Below, in pieces: positions 1 to 11,198 of a stretch of DNA of 64,000 bases. Position 1 is the stretch's first letter; each line of letters opens with the position of its first letter. Source of the DNA: Myrmaecium sp. VS I D KN 1 (taxonomy: Eukaryota; Ascomycota; Dothideomycetes; Valsariales; Valsariaceae); assembly GCA_019775845.1 (NCBI GenBank), contig JADQAV010000002.1, positions 806,001 to 870,000 of the forward strand, given 5' to 3'. The translations under genes and the position numbers were made by a program. The notes below the pieces were generated by a model. It searched no databases. It had not been told where the DNA came from and worked only from the letters and a program-made list of their open reading frames with translations.

Positions 1-1121
1 ACTTCCTGTTTCCCTTAAACCTTTTATATTCCACGTATTATTATCATCATTATTATTCCTCACATTACCTAAACTCTCAGTTGTTTTGGCATCCTGGATG
101 TCTGCCTCGGAAGAGGAGGCATCGCCTTTTGTTTTCTTCTTCGTTCCTCGTTCTTCCTTCCTTTCTTTCTTCCATCCTTTCGCAGCATGATGGTGGGTAT
201 TAAGTGTGTATAGCATTGGTACTACCGATAACATGAAAGAAGAAAAGAAACCAATTAGTTTCCGTCTTGGGTGTGTGAATACGTCAAAAGCCCACACTGA
301 GATTCAGCGGGGCCATATCGTCATCGCCATGAATCGGGGAGCTTTCGTAGGGAGTTTGTGAAGCTGCTGCTGCCGAACCGAACCTGTTCTCCACCCGCAC
401 CCGAGCTCCACTCAGGACCAAACCAGCCTCATAAACTCTCAACCCAAATCTAAAGAACGGTTGCTGCCGATCTCTTTCGCTCTCTCAAAGCCTTCTTGGC
501 GCAACTATATTAAGTGCCGAGGTAAGTTTACGCTCGGCCATTTATAGAAGTATCTTATATGTACCTCCGATCGGCGTCGTGCTGAATACCGGTACTTCGC
601 TTTTTCTACTTACCCCAGTCCTCCTCATCTTTGTCCGGTTGACTGCGCATGCCCCGGATCAAGGCAGCGCAACGAGGCGGACAAGCGTGCTGTGGGGGGT
701 TTTTGTGGTCGGTGTGGCTGTGTAGGTACTCACTCCGTATCTGAGGTCCGGTGGTTGTATCGAGATACTCTGGAAGTGAGGCGGAGCAAGTAAATGTATT
801 CATCTCCTGTTCGCCCGGGCCCGGGCCTGTCGTCGAGCAAACGGACCGCGCCGCCTGCTGGGTATGTGTATACATAAATACTACCTATGTATGCAATGCA
901 ACCTGGATTGGTTCGCTGGAGTGAGATGTGTGGTACCTGATGTGCAGCAGCGGTTGACTTGCAAGGCCACTCCCGCCGCGCCCCCCCTTCCTTCCTTCCT
1001 TCCTCCGAACCGGATCATCGCCAGATGTACTTTATGTACTGTAGACACGGAATTTGAAGGAACATTACATGAGTATATACTGACAATCCACGGACGCGAG
1101 TGCTGCTTTTTCCAATTTCCT
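1..1121. other. Gene-free left flank and probable lipase 5' region
   Basis: I see no gene here. The stretch is A/T-richer at its left end and contains a short CCTT tandem tract near 986-1004. It probably holds the promoter and 5' UTR of the lipase gene that follows. An open frame runs upstream of the chosen lipase start to about 864, but its residues have no family likeness. Confidence 0.5.
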
Positions 1122-2983
1122 ATGACCTTCCATCTCTTCCGCAAGGAGGCGAAGGAGAGGCGGAAGGTCGAGGCGTCGTCCCAGGCACAGACGGATCACC
1201 ACCATCATCCTCAGCATCATCCGCTGCCCGGCCCCGCAGCGTCGCAAACGACCGTTTGTCTTCCTGTGCATCACGTACCCGGTTACTATCACCCTCCTCC
1301 GGTTGCGTTTACTCCAGCTCCGGCCTCGGGTCCTGCCTACGCTGTCTGGGGAGGATATGGGGATCGGTGTCTTCCCCACCCTGCCGCGCCGTACCCAGAC
1401 GCCTTCGTGATACAGCCTAATGGAGCGCCGTTCGCGGTTCAGCAGGTTCCTTATCATGAGCAGCTACATCACCACCACTATCTTCCATCTCATGTCGACT
1501 TGAGCTCTCGGGCTACTCATTCATTGGAAAGCCTCCAGCACAGCTTCACCCAGAAGACAAACCAGTACTTGAATCAGGGCTCAGCCTTGTTCGATCGGAT
1601 CTCATCCAAGTTTGATGCTGTGATCACGTCGATTGATGGAGAGCTGTTCAGCGGAGATGAAGCGGATCTAAGTCAGTCCCTCGCAGCGTTTCAAAGCCTT
1701 CCTGACTTTGCTGACGGCAAGCAGTCATCCATGAGAACGTCTATCCGGACTATCACGATGCAACCGTGGACCAGCGGAAACGGGACGTCCCCCCAATGAG
1801 ACCTGGTCCAACTCCCTTGCACAATGGCTCGAATCACTTCTCCAAGGTATGGCTATACGCCAACTCGCGGCTGCCTCCCCATCTACCTCCCTTAAAGCTC
1901 TACATGCCCACCTACCCGCTCCTCTGCCTCGCCGCCCAGTTCTCCGACCGCGTCTACACCCGGCCCACGGGCGCGGAGCACGAGACCCACGTCGAGGCCG
2001 ACTGGCGAAAAGGCACCAAAGCCATGGTGCTCAAGAGCGTCCCGCTTGACGACATGCACACCATCGTCCTCGCCATCCGGGGCAGCCAGAACTTCATGGA
2101 CTGGACCGTCAACTTCCGGCCCGCGCCTGCCTCGCCCGCCGGCTTCCTCGACGACGCCGGCAACCTCTGCCACAGCGGCTTCCTGCACGTCGCCCGCCAC
2201 ATGATCGCCCCCGTCGCCGCCCGCCTCCGCGCTTTGCTCCGCGAGAACCCCGCCCGCCGCCACGCCTGCTCGCTCCTGCTCACGGGCCACAGCGCCGGCG
2301 GCGCCGTCGCCGCCCTGTTGTACGCTCACATGATGGCGGAGGGGATGAGCAGCTCCTCGGAGCTCCACGCCCTGACCCCCTGCTTCAAGCGCGTGCACTG
2401 CGTCACCTTTGGCGCGCCGCCCGTCAGCCTGCTGCCCCTGGCCGCACCTGCGCCTGCACCGGGAGGGGCTGCCAAATCGCTCTTCTTCAGCTTCGTCAAC
2501 GAGGGCGATCCCGTCCCCCGTGCCGATAAGGCGGTCATCTCGAGCTTGCTGCGCTTGTACGCCTCGCCGGCGCCGGGATCGAGCTTGGAGACTGTCAGTC
2601 AATTTGTTCGGCCGGGGAGGAAACGGAAAAAGAAGAAGGAGAAGAAGAAGGGGGAAGAGGGGGAGGAGGACCCGTCGCGCTTCTCTTCCTCCACCTCCAG
2701 TCCGCCGCCGATGTGGGACATCCCACCCGGCTCTTTGAGCCTAGCCGGGAGGGTCATCTTGCTGCGTCCTGCTCCCGCTCCCTCTGCTGCTGCTGCTGCT
2801 GTTGCGGAACGCCACGCGCAGCCTGTGATTGAGGCGTGCGTCGTGACGGATGAGCAGCTTCGCGGGGTGGTGTTTGGTGATCCGCTGTGTCATACCATGG
2901 CCATGTATGCGAGGCGGATCGAGGCGTTGGCTGTAAGGGCGGTGACGGCGGGGGCTGGGACGGGATTGGGGGCGGCGGGGTGA
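1122..2983 (+). CDS. Class 3 (fungal lipase-like) lipase
   Basis: Predicted triacylglycerol/ester hydrolase of the lipase class 3 alpha/beta-hydrolase family. Exons are 1122-1671 and 1722-2983, giving 603 aa; the 50-bp intron has a GTCAGT donor and a GCTGAC branch, and an acceptor three bases later would also stay in frame. The nucleophile elbow GHSAGG places the catalytic serine near residue 374. A conserved block (SALFDRISSKFDAVITSIDG) precedes the intron and matches what I remember of Aspergillus class 3 lipases. There is no signal peptide, so it is probably intracellular. The N-terminal ~100 residues are rich in His, Pro and Gln (two HHHH runs). A Lys/Glu-rich low-complexity insert lies between the hydrolase core and the C-terminal tail. 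The start was chosen because MTFHLFRKEAKER resembles the charged N-terminus of homologues; an upstream in-frame ATG at 864 is less likely. Confidence 0.82.
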
Positions 2984-3217
2984 TTGGCCGTGCTGGGGGT
3001 TTGAGGTTGTGGTGGTGTTTTGGATGTGTAGATATATATACCCGCTCTGTCTTTTTGTTTTTGATGTTTCCTAACCTTAGCTTCCTCTTCTGGTCAACGT
3101 ACAATTTCACTTCTACCCAATTGGAAGGGTTTCATCAAAGAACGTAGCGCTACGATCAACTTCGATAATACCCAAATTTTTCGGTCTACGTACTTAACAT
3201 TAGACGAAAACAAAAGT

Positions 3218-6200
3218 CTATCCAGCTCTACCCCGCTCCCCTTCCGCTCCTAAATCCGCCACCCCCTCATCAGCAACATACACCCCATCATCATCCAAGC
3301 CTTCTTCGTCCTCCACTTCCTCTTCACGCCCATCCAGCAAGCCGCGCCCCTCGACGCCGAGGCCAGAGCAGCGCTCCGCCTCCTCCTGACGCCCCCACAG
3401 CTCGCCCGCCTCGACGACGGCCCAAACATCCTTCTTGGTCAGCAGACCCCGGAGCACGCCGCGGTCGGTGAAGAGGACGTAGCGGAGGCCGAGCTTGCGG
3501 AACATGCTGACGCAAAGCTGGAGGCCGGCGCGGACGGAGAGCGTGATGGGCGTGCGGTCCATCCAAGGGCGGAGGTCGAGGCTGGCGGAGGGATCGATGA
3601 CGATTGAGGGGGAGAATGAGGAGGAGGAGGAAAGGGACGGGTCGGCGAAGAAGGCGTCGGCGTCCGGGCCGAGGCGGCGGGGAGGGGCGAGGGCGGCGTC
3701 GAGGGCGAAGGCGAGCTCAGTTCGGGAGATGTAGCCGAGCAGGATGGCGGCGGCGGCGGAGGAGCGGTCGTGCTCGATGACGGGGAAGCCGCGGAAGGGG
3801 TAGCGGTCGAGGAGGGCGCGGAGGGAGCCGACGGTGTGGCCGGTGGCGGGCAGGCAGACGAGATCCTCGTAGCGGGTCATGACGGCGCTGACGGGGACGT
3901 CGGGCACGGCGGCCGCGTCGTCGTCGCGGTTGTCGAGGAAGGGATACCCTTTCAGGGCGATCCAGCTCTCGTAGATGCCGCGCGGGCTGATCGCGTCGCC
4001 CACCCACTTGGCCAGCATGACCGCGATCATGATGGGCAGCACGTACGTCAGCGCGCCCGTCAGCTCGAACATGATCACCACGAGCGAGACCGTCATCCGG
4101 GTGACGCCGGCCAGGGCCGAGGCCGCCCCGATGATGGCGTACGTCCCCGGCGTCACGCACTGGATGTCCGGCTCGCACGCGCCGAAGGGCAGCCAGGTCG
4201 GGTGCGCCTCCTGCCAGACCTTGACGATGAGGCCGACGGCGCGGCCGTACAGCGCGCCCACGGCGAGCGAGGGCAGGATGATGCCGGCGGGGATCTGCAG
4301 GCCGAAGGTCAGGGCGGAGAGGAGGAAGCCGAGGAAGGCGGAGACGAGCAGCAGGGCGACGACGCCCGTGTTGGCCTTGCCGGACTTGCAGAGCCCGAGC
4401 TGGTCGTCGGCGATGTCCCGGCACTCGGCGAAGAGGACGTAGACGAGCTCGGTGGCCTGGGCGCGCATGAAGGTGATGGGGAAGTTGACGAGGGCGGTGA
4501 GGAAGGCGACGACGGTGACTTCCAGCACCGGCGAGCGGAACAGCGCCGCGTTGTTCTCCCGCCACTTGGCGATCCGCATGTTGAGCTTGATGAAGAGGCC
4601 GCCGTACAGACCGCCGAGGATGCCCAGGATGGCGAACGGAAGGAGCTCGAATCCGTGCCAGCCGGAATGGTAGACGACCGTGTACAGGACGAGCTTGCCG
4701 GTGCGGAAGGGGTTGAAGGCCTGCAGGGTGACGGCGCCGACCATGGCGCACACGAAACTCTGCCACATGGTTTTGTCGGGGAAGTAGTAGGACAGTTGCT
4801 GATGTCGTCAGTTCGAAGCGGCTGCGACTTCGGACGGGATTGGACGAACCTCAAGGCTAAAGAGCACTCCTCCGATGGGTGATCCAAATGCGACCGAGAT
4901 GCCTGCCGCCGCGGCCGCGGACAATACCTCTCGCTTTCTTGCTGGAGAGGAGCGTCAACAAGGATGACTGAATGCAGAAAGCTTCCGTACCTTCGTTATG
5001 CTTGATGCCGTCCGCCATTCTCATGAACAGGCTCGCACAGCAACAGGCGACGTGAACGAGAGGCCCTTCCTTGCCAAGCCAAAGGCCCGATGCCACGGCC
5101 AGACACTTCATGCGTTCGTCAGTTGTGAAGTCCCTGATACCAAATAAGCAATTAGTCACTCACCAGTCCAAGCGATTTGATTATCAATGTCCATGTTCCC
5201 ATGAACCGCCGAATGACGAATCCGCCCAAGATGGTTTTGATCTCCGGGATACCGGAATGCTTCGAATATGGCGCGTACTTTTCGACAAGAAAGCTTGCAG
5301 TAGATGCAAAAATCACCTAGAAAGGTCAGTAAATGGCCGCAAATGAAAAGAAAGGGCGGTGGGACCTGGCAGCACATACCGAGAATATAACGAAGAAGAT
5401 GAACTGAACGATCCAACTTCCCCCTTTTGAGTGTATACCAAGCGCATCGCCCCAAGAATGCCAGTCCGCGCACTGTGCCATCTCTACTACCTGGTCAGCC
5501 AGAGCGCTTCGAATGTCCCCAAGAAACCGTAGCCGACTACGCACCTTCATACCCCCAACAGCAAAACACCTTATTCAAATAAAACTTCCCATCACCCTCC
5601 ACATTACTACAATGCCCCGTCTTCAGATCCCCGAGCCAATCGCTCGCGACGTCGATGAAGGCCGCGATGGCCCCGCTCGCGACCCCCGTCGCCACCAGCA
5701 CCCACCAGATCTGGAACTCGTCCGCGAGGTAGCGCAGCTGGCCGAGCACGCCGTGGTGCGCCGCGCCCGCCCGCAGCGCCTTCAGCCGCTGCCGCTCCTT
5801 GGCGTACTCGAAGATCCAGTCGATGGCCGTGAGGTCGTCGTAGCCGACCCGCCGGCCGGGCCCGTCGGCCGACCAGTCCGCCGCGCTGCTGTCCTTGGTG
5901 TCTGAGGAGCCGTCGGTGGCGGCGGCGCCCCCGTCGCCGGGACCGTCGAGGTATGTGAGAACGCTGCCGTTGTTCAGTGTGTTCGGTGACTGGCGGCTGC
6001 GCGGGCGGGAGGGCGATTGGGAGCGGAGCGGGGAGGAGAGGAATCGTGCGAATGCGGATGCTGGGCCGCTGGAGGGAGGAGCCTTCTGCTTGCGCTTAAA
6101 GGAGATGCTGGAGTGGCATTGTCAGTAGCAGCGTTGGGGCATGCGCGACACGGGGTGGATCTTGTTCGTACGTGTCCGTAAAACTGCCTTCCAGCGGATC

Positions 6201-6353
6201 GTCAGCTAAGAGACTGTCCTCGGCGTCGCTGAAGCTGTCGTCCACGGTGGCCGACTGGGAGCGGCCATTGTTGGAGGAAGCGGAGGCGGATGTGGAGGTG
6301 GATGCCTCGGCGTCGGCGTGCGGCGTGGAATGAGCTGCGTATGAGCGCGACAT
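3218..6353 (-). CDS. CLC-family chloride channel/transporter with CBS domains
   Basis: Membrane anion transporter of the CLC family, predicted 929 aa in seven exons: 6172-6353, 5545-6107, 5380-5483, 5164-5316, 4991-5105, 4850-4941, 3218-4798 (minus strand; introns 49-64 bp, every junction in frame). The N-terminal ~230 residues are hydrophilic and Ser-rich, ending in [20 protein letters not shown] before the first helices. The filter region reads HSGIPE in place of GSGIPE. The gating-glutamate motif GKEGPLVH puts the gate at Glu347. The position of the proton glutamate, 57 residues later, is Gln404 (LEQLSYYFP). The SPRGIYES motif supplies the conserved Tyr. Two CBS domains follow ([12 protein letters not shown] and [12 protein letters not shown]), then an acidic tail. 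It is divergent from the neurochondrin-like gene. It belongs to the CLC clade of filamentous fungi rather than looking like yeast Gef1; whether it is a channel or an antiporter is unknown. Confidence 0.9.
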
Positions 6354-6918
6354 GCAGTTCAGGCAGAGGGGGACATAATCCGGAGACAGCGTATGGAGAG
6401 GGGAATGGGCGGAGCTGGTGAAGCTGTTTGGGAGATTCGGCGGAGCACTGGGGCGGGTCGCACCCTCGAGCCCTTGCACGGCGGACGGCGGAGAGATTAG
6501 CGGGAGATGGGGCGGCCGCTCGCCCGCCAATCAGCTTCGAGCGGAGGGTCGGTGCGTCATCTGCCCCTTGCGGCGGAGCGGGGCGGAGCGGGGCGGAGCG
6601 GGAAGAAGTGGCTCGTCGGGTTTCTTTCCGCCCGCCAAGCTCCGCCCGCTGGACTTTCCCGCTTGCTTCTTACACTTTCGACGACCATTGGATGCTGTTT
6701 GCTTCTTACACCGCTTCGTGTCTCACAACAGAAGCAAACGTACGGCTACCTGCTTAACCCTTCAGCTGTTCCTACATCGATCACGTACCCATCCGGTGAT
6801 GCCATCCAATACCTGTACCTGATTGTTCCCGACGCAATCCGCCGCCCCAGGCAGGAGCCTTGCCGTTCTTGCCCTACCTCAAAGCCGTCAACTTATCGCT
6901 ACTGTACCTTACGCTCCC
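6354..6918. promoter_or_regulatory. Shared divergent promoter region (CLC / neurochondrin-like)
   Basis: This interval separates two genes read in opposite directions, so it should carry both promoters. It contains a CCAATCA box at 6527-6533 (the kind of site bound by the fungal HAP/CCAAT complex) and a GC-rich tandem decamer just beyond it. No TATA box stands out. Assigning the elements to either gene is inference. Confidence 0.45.
6571..6602. repeat. Three tandem GC-rich decamers
   Basis: The unit GGGCGGAGCG repeats about three times head to tail, with the first copy varying at its first bases. It resembles GC-box promoter repeats and sits between two divergent genes. Confidence 0.7.
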
Positions 6919-9576
6919 ATGGCTGCTCCTACTAGTAATCCCAAGGTCCGTACCAACGTGACTTTGCAGTTTGTCCCGTCCTCCGTAACATTCTTTCCAT
7001 CTTGCCTTCCTGTCACCTCCGCTTCATCTGCTTCCAACACCGTCCCCACCCTCACTTTGCTGTTCTTCATGGATTATTATGCCCTCTACTCTCCCTACCA
7101 CCCGTCCTTATGGCCGCGCTGGAGATTCGACCACAGAAAGACTCCATTACGCCGTTTCGTCAACCGAGCCGCTGCTTACTTCCCACAGACGGACCCGCTG
7201 CTTGCCTTTCGCCAGACCATGGCGTGTTTGGCCAGGACGGACGACACCTCGCGCTTCGTCGGGCTGCAGTTCTTGCTCATGCTCGTTAACAGCTGTGACC
7301 CAAACAAGCTGAAGGACCCCGATCCGTCAAACGAGGTGAACATCTATGCGATATGGAACCTCATCTCCGGGAAGTTCATCGAGAGGTTACTCGCTATCCG
7401 CGCGGATGAATCTGCCAGCACGGCCGGTGCTGACGCGGCCGCCGTCGCGCGCGCGAAGGAAGACATGTTCAGCATGAACGTTCTCGCTGTCAGCGTCGTC
7501 CACATGTTCTGCGAGCTTCTCCCTCCCGACCACCTCAACTCTGAGAAGATGCGACGGTTTATCCCGGGTCTCCTCCAGAACGTTGACGAATCACGGCCAG
7601 ACACCTGCCATAAGGCCCTTGAATGTCTTGTTCGGATCTGCTGTTCCCCAGAGGCAGCAAAGAAACTGTTCCATGACCCGCGAGCTGAGAAGATCTTTCT
7701 TCTGGCCGGAAAGGAGCCGCTCGCCGCACACATCGTCAAGCAAGTTGCTTGTTACGCCGGTGGAAGCAAACAAGCCATCCTGCGGGGTTCTGATCAGTGG
7801 ACCGTCTTTCTCGCCAACCTACTGACCTTCTTCCACGGTCAAGATAAATCCACCCTGGTCGAGATTTTGGCGGTGTTCCTGGATCAAGCAGAGGTAATAT
7901 TCCCCTCAGAATACTTACCGCACGCATATCTGACCATATGTCAGCTACCTCCCGAGTTTGGGGATATGCTCTGTCTCCCCCGCATATTCAAGGCTATACG
8001 CGACGCCTATACATACAACCGCAGCAAGAGAACCTTCGACGCTTGCCGTAGAGCCCTTTATCATCTTGTACGCTTCCGCCGGGCGCAGTTCGACCCTTTC
8101 TTTCCAACGACAACCCCGCCATCACAGTATAAGAAATTTGAGGAAGAGCGCCTACCCCCACCGAGCCCACCCCTCAAACCGCAGAATTCGACCTCAAGCG
8201 ACTCCTTCTCCTACTCTTTCATTTCCTACATCATCATCGATACCCAGTCCACCGTTCCCGAGATCGCCGAGAATTTCGGGTCCGCAGAGCGGTACAAAGA
8301 GCTCGCTGAGCGACTGTCAATGAATTTCGAGATTCTCCGCGCGTACCTTGAATCGCTCTCACAGCTCGCGCCCACTCTCGAGGGCGAAGAGGACGTCACC
8401 TACCCTTTCTCCCTCGACATTACCGGCGAGCAACTGATCAAGCAATCCCAGAAGCTGAACGAGACCGCCTCGCTCGTCATCGAACTTCTGAACGACCGCT
8501 GGGAGTTCGAGCACCCGGACACTCGCCTCATCAAAGCCGACAGCAGCGGCGCCAGCGGCCAACCTCGCATCCCGAAGTTCTCGCAACCGGGCCCCGACTA
8601 CCAAAACACGTCCTCACGCCCGCAGAACCTCGAGGAGCTACAGCGGCTCATCCAACAACCATGGTCGCAAGCCCAGCAATCCTCATCCTCATCCCCATCG
8701 TCATCATCAACACCACAACCGCGCAACGCACCCACCCGTCCCACCGGCCCCCCCGCATTCCCCTTCGAACAAGACCCCGTCGTCCTCTCCGCCCTCCCCC
8801 TCCTCGCCGTCCACATCACCGAAACCGACGACCCACACCTCCTCTCCGCCGCCAGCAACCTCATCCCCGCCCTCCTCGCCCTCTACCGCGCCGAGCTGAA
8901 CGCCTCATCGTCGGCAGCGGCGCCCGCCCGACTCCGCCCCTCGATCCTCTGCGTCGTCAACCGGCTTCTCACCGTCGCAACGGAGGACGGTGCCGCTGCG
9001 GACGAGGAAAGCGTGTTCGTCCGCCTCGAGGAGGCGGATGGTGTTTCGCTGCTGACGGCCGATGTGCTCCGCGCGCTGACGGATCGGGAGGTCTTCGCGC
9101 GGGAGGCGGCGACGGGGTACGTGGATGGGGTGCTGGATGCGCTGGCGGTGTTGGTCGACGAGGGGCGGTGTGTGCGGGATGTGGGTGGGGCGGCGGTGGA
9201 GATGGCGTGGGCGCGGTTTGCGGAGGGGGTGGCGGGGGTGGATGTGAGCGGTGGAGGCCTTCTGGACGGGAAGGCGGAGGGGGAGTGGGTGCGGGTGTGG
9301 GTTGAGGCGGCGGTGTTGGCGACGAGGGTTGGGATGGGGTTGAGGGGGAGTCGGGTGGAGGGGGTGGTGAGGGGGGTGGGGGAGAGGATTCGGGAGCGGG
9401 CGAGGGTGGTGTGGGAGGTGAGTCGAGTGTGGAAGGATGAGCAGGGTGTGATGTGGGATGATGGGTTGCTGAGGGTGCTTGTGGAGGGGAGGGTGGATGG
9501 TACGGTGGTACCGCGGGGGCGGAAGATGAGGGAGGTGGATGAGGAAGAGGAGGGGGAGGAGGAGATGACGTTTTGA
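6919..9576 (+). CDS. Neurochondrin-like (DUF1941) armadillo-type protein
   Basis: Member of the fungal neurochondrin-like family, a cytosolic all-helical ARM/HEAT-type protein; its function in fungi is little known. The core begins with CLARTDDTSRFVGLQFLLML and continues through repeated amphipathic helices. An intron at 7894-7944 (51 bp, GTAATA donor, CTGAC branch, CAG acceptor) joins DQAE to LPPEFGDM and removes sequence unlike the family. The 5' end is less certain: I prefer ATG 6919 with a 243-bp intron 6946-7188 that joins nine codons to TDPLLAFRQTMACL, giving 787 aa. A start at ATG 7219 is possible. A low-complexity Ser/Pro/Gln stretch (8640-8760) and an acidic C-terminus (DEEEEGEEE) are present. 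Third-position G/C rises sharply in the last 600 bases. Confidence 0.75.
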   Translation: MAAPTSNPKVRTNVTLQFVPSSVTFFPSCLPVTSASSASNTVPTLTLLFFMDYYALYSPYHPSLWPRWRFDHRKTPLRRFVNRAAAYFPQTDPLLAFRQTMACLARTDDTSRFVGLQFLLMLVNSCDPNKLKDPDPSNEVNIYAIWNLISGKFIERLLAIRADESASTAGADAAAVARAKEDMFSMNVLAVSVVHMFCELLPPDHLNSEKMRRFIPGLLQNVDESRPDTCHKALECLVRICCSPEAAKKLFHDPRAEKIFLLAGKEPLAAHIVKQVACYAGGSKQAILRGSDQWTVFLANLLTFFHGQDKSTLVEILAVFLDQAEVIFPSEYLPHAYLTICQLPPEFGDMLCLPRIFKAIRDAYTYNRSKRTFDACRRALYHLVRFRRAQFDPFFPTTTPPSQYKKFEEERLPPPSPPLKPQNSTSSDSFSYSFISYIIIDTQSTVPEIAENFGSAERYKELAERLSMNFEILRAYLESLSQLAPTLEGEEDVTYPFSLDITGEQLIKQSQKLNETASLVIELLNDRWEFEHPDTRLIKADSSGASGQPRIPKFSQPGPDYQNTSSRPQNLEELQRLIQQPWSQAQQSSSSSPSSSSTPQPRNAPTRPTGPPAFPFEQDPVVLSALPLLAVHITETDDPHLLSAASNLIPALLALYRAELNASSSAAAPARLRPSILCVVNRLLTVATEDGAAADEESVFVRLEEADGVSLLTADVLRALTDREVFAREAATGYVDGVLDALAVLVDEGRCVRDVGGAAVEMAWARFAEGVAGVDVSGGGLLDGKAEGEWVRVWVEAAVLATRVGMGLRGSRVEGVVRGVGERIRERARVVWEVSRVWKDEQGVMWDDGLLRVLVEGRVDGTVVPRGRKMREVDEEEEGEEEMTF

Positions 9577-11198
9577 GCAATCACGAGCAGGTGGGATTGA
9601 GTGTATGCTCGGTCTTTCATGCGTATGGATGCTTCCTTGCCTCGGGGGGCTGGGAACTGATAGATATAGTTGCATGTTCAGGTGGAATATCCGTTACACG
9701 CTCGACCTTTTGGGCAAGTGAGAGCAATCCATGATTAAGGCCTGAGAGCACAGGAAACGGGACGAGGTAGGCTTCTTTTCTCTTCTCCTTTCCGCCTTCT
9801 GTTGTTTCTTCCTCGATTGAAAGAACCGCCTCGCGCGTAGGCGCCGCGTGAACAGTATATAATATGAACTGGATGTTTCTACGTACACGTATCGTAGATA
9901 TATAATAGCAGAAGGAGGAGCACGATTACTTGCTTTGAATGAGATTCAGGAGGTGAATCCCTCTTCCTCTCTCCCTTTCGTGGCCGATTCAGTATACATA
10001 TCTGAATGTGAATGCCCTTTTTTTCTTTGCAGTATAGACGTAGGTATACCTAGTACTCCCACATTCATAGGTACATTCGTTCGTACGAAGTAGCAGAGTC
10101 GGATCGGAGTTTCGCGTCGACAATGTCCGGCCGGGAGGTGAATGCCCCCCGCCTGCACCGTGCACGCCCACATCCCGGTGCCGAGATGCCGACCCGTTAG
10201 TGATGGCATGGATGGTCGGGTGGCCCGAGCACCGGCGGGGGACGGAGCAATTGGAGATCGTCACCATACATCCATTCCATCCGTCGGCTGGGGATCCGTA
10301 TTTCCGATCAGACCGTTTACGTGAGGGTTTTCATGGTTGAGATGGGGATAAAGAGATTTACTTTGTTCCTTAAACCTCCAGGCGTCGTCCCATCCTTCCA
10401 TGAATGCCTTTCTCTCCACCATGGCCCCGGGTCATCTCATCTGGGAGCATGAACACCTAGCAAGAAGGTGAGGGTTCCAGTACTAAGCATTTACTGAAGG
10501 TAAGGCTGCATGAGGTACAGTATTTTCCCAGAGCAATACTGTATGCTCGTCCAGATCCATGTACATACGCGGTATTATCAGTTTCAGTTTTTACATTAGA
10601 AATCCTTCGGCCTTTCACAAGACGCGAAACCGACGGGCAGGACGGGGGATGTCGTCACCGCCCTGGGCCCTCTTTTATCCCCGGTCATCCCCAGGACCTA
10701 CTGAATCAGGACTAAGGTAACTACTGAATACTCGGGTACGGATACTTGACCGCAGTCTTCCCTGCCTGACCACTCTATTTCTAATCTTCACGCCCGTCCC
10801 CCTTGTCGTTCCCCCTCTTTTCGCTCTTCAGCTTCTTTAACGTGGGATATTCCCATTTCTTTCTTGCCTTTTGTTCCTTCCTCAGGCCCATCTTGCCATC
10901 CTAACTCCTTCCACCACTTCCTTCCGCGCTTGCCTGAGGACGTACCTGTCTGCGGTCTGTATCGCGGCCTTAGGTATATCTCCGTGCCCTCACCTGTCAC
11001 GGGTTTCGGTCCCGCTCCGTGCATGTCAGCCGGAGCTAAGGGAAGTTCCCGCCTTAAATCCGGCCAGCATCGAAAGCTCCGTCCGCAACCGCCGTTCCTC
11101 TTCGCGATAGTTGAAAAGGCGACAGCCTCTTGCTGCTTTTGAGGCCCTCTCTTCGGTTTTCTCGTGAGCCAGGCAGGATCGATATATAGACGCCCATC
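9577..11198. other. Intergenic region, no gene seen
   Basis: About 1.6 kb between the neurochondrin-like gene and the first MFS gene. The open frames here are short, lack family likeness and have poor codon bias. It contains a 9-bp inverted repeat near 10.5 kb. The last few hundred bases are presumably the promoter and 5' UTR of the MFS gene, with no clear TATA box. Confidence 0.5.
10516..10543. repeat. Short perfect inverted repeat
   Basis: TACAGTATT and its exact reverse complement AATACTGTA are separated by 10 bases. It could form a small hairpin or be a dimeric protein-binding site. It lies in intergenic DNA about 650 bases upstream of the MFS gene start. Confidence 0.5.

Noticed and set aside
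3717-4766. Long Arg/Pro-rich frame overlapping the CLC gene, and similar frames on the opposite strand
   Set aside because: These are shadow frames caused by the high third-position G/C of the real gene; they lack any domain and the CLC reading explains the sequence.
8661-9620. Several long Pro/Arg/Gly-rich frames on both strands over the 3' part of the neurochondrin-like gene
   Set aside because: Low-complexity shadow frames with no family likeness, fully inside an established coding region.
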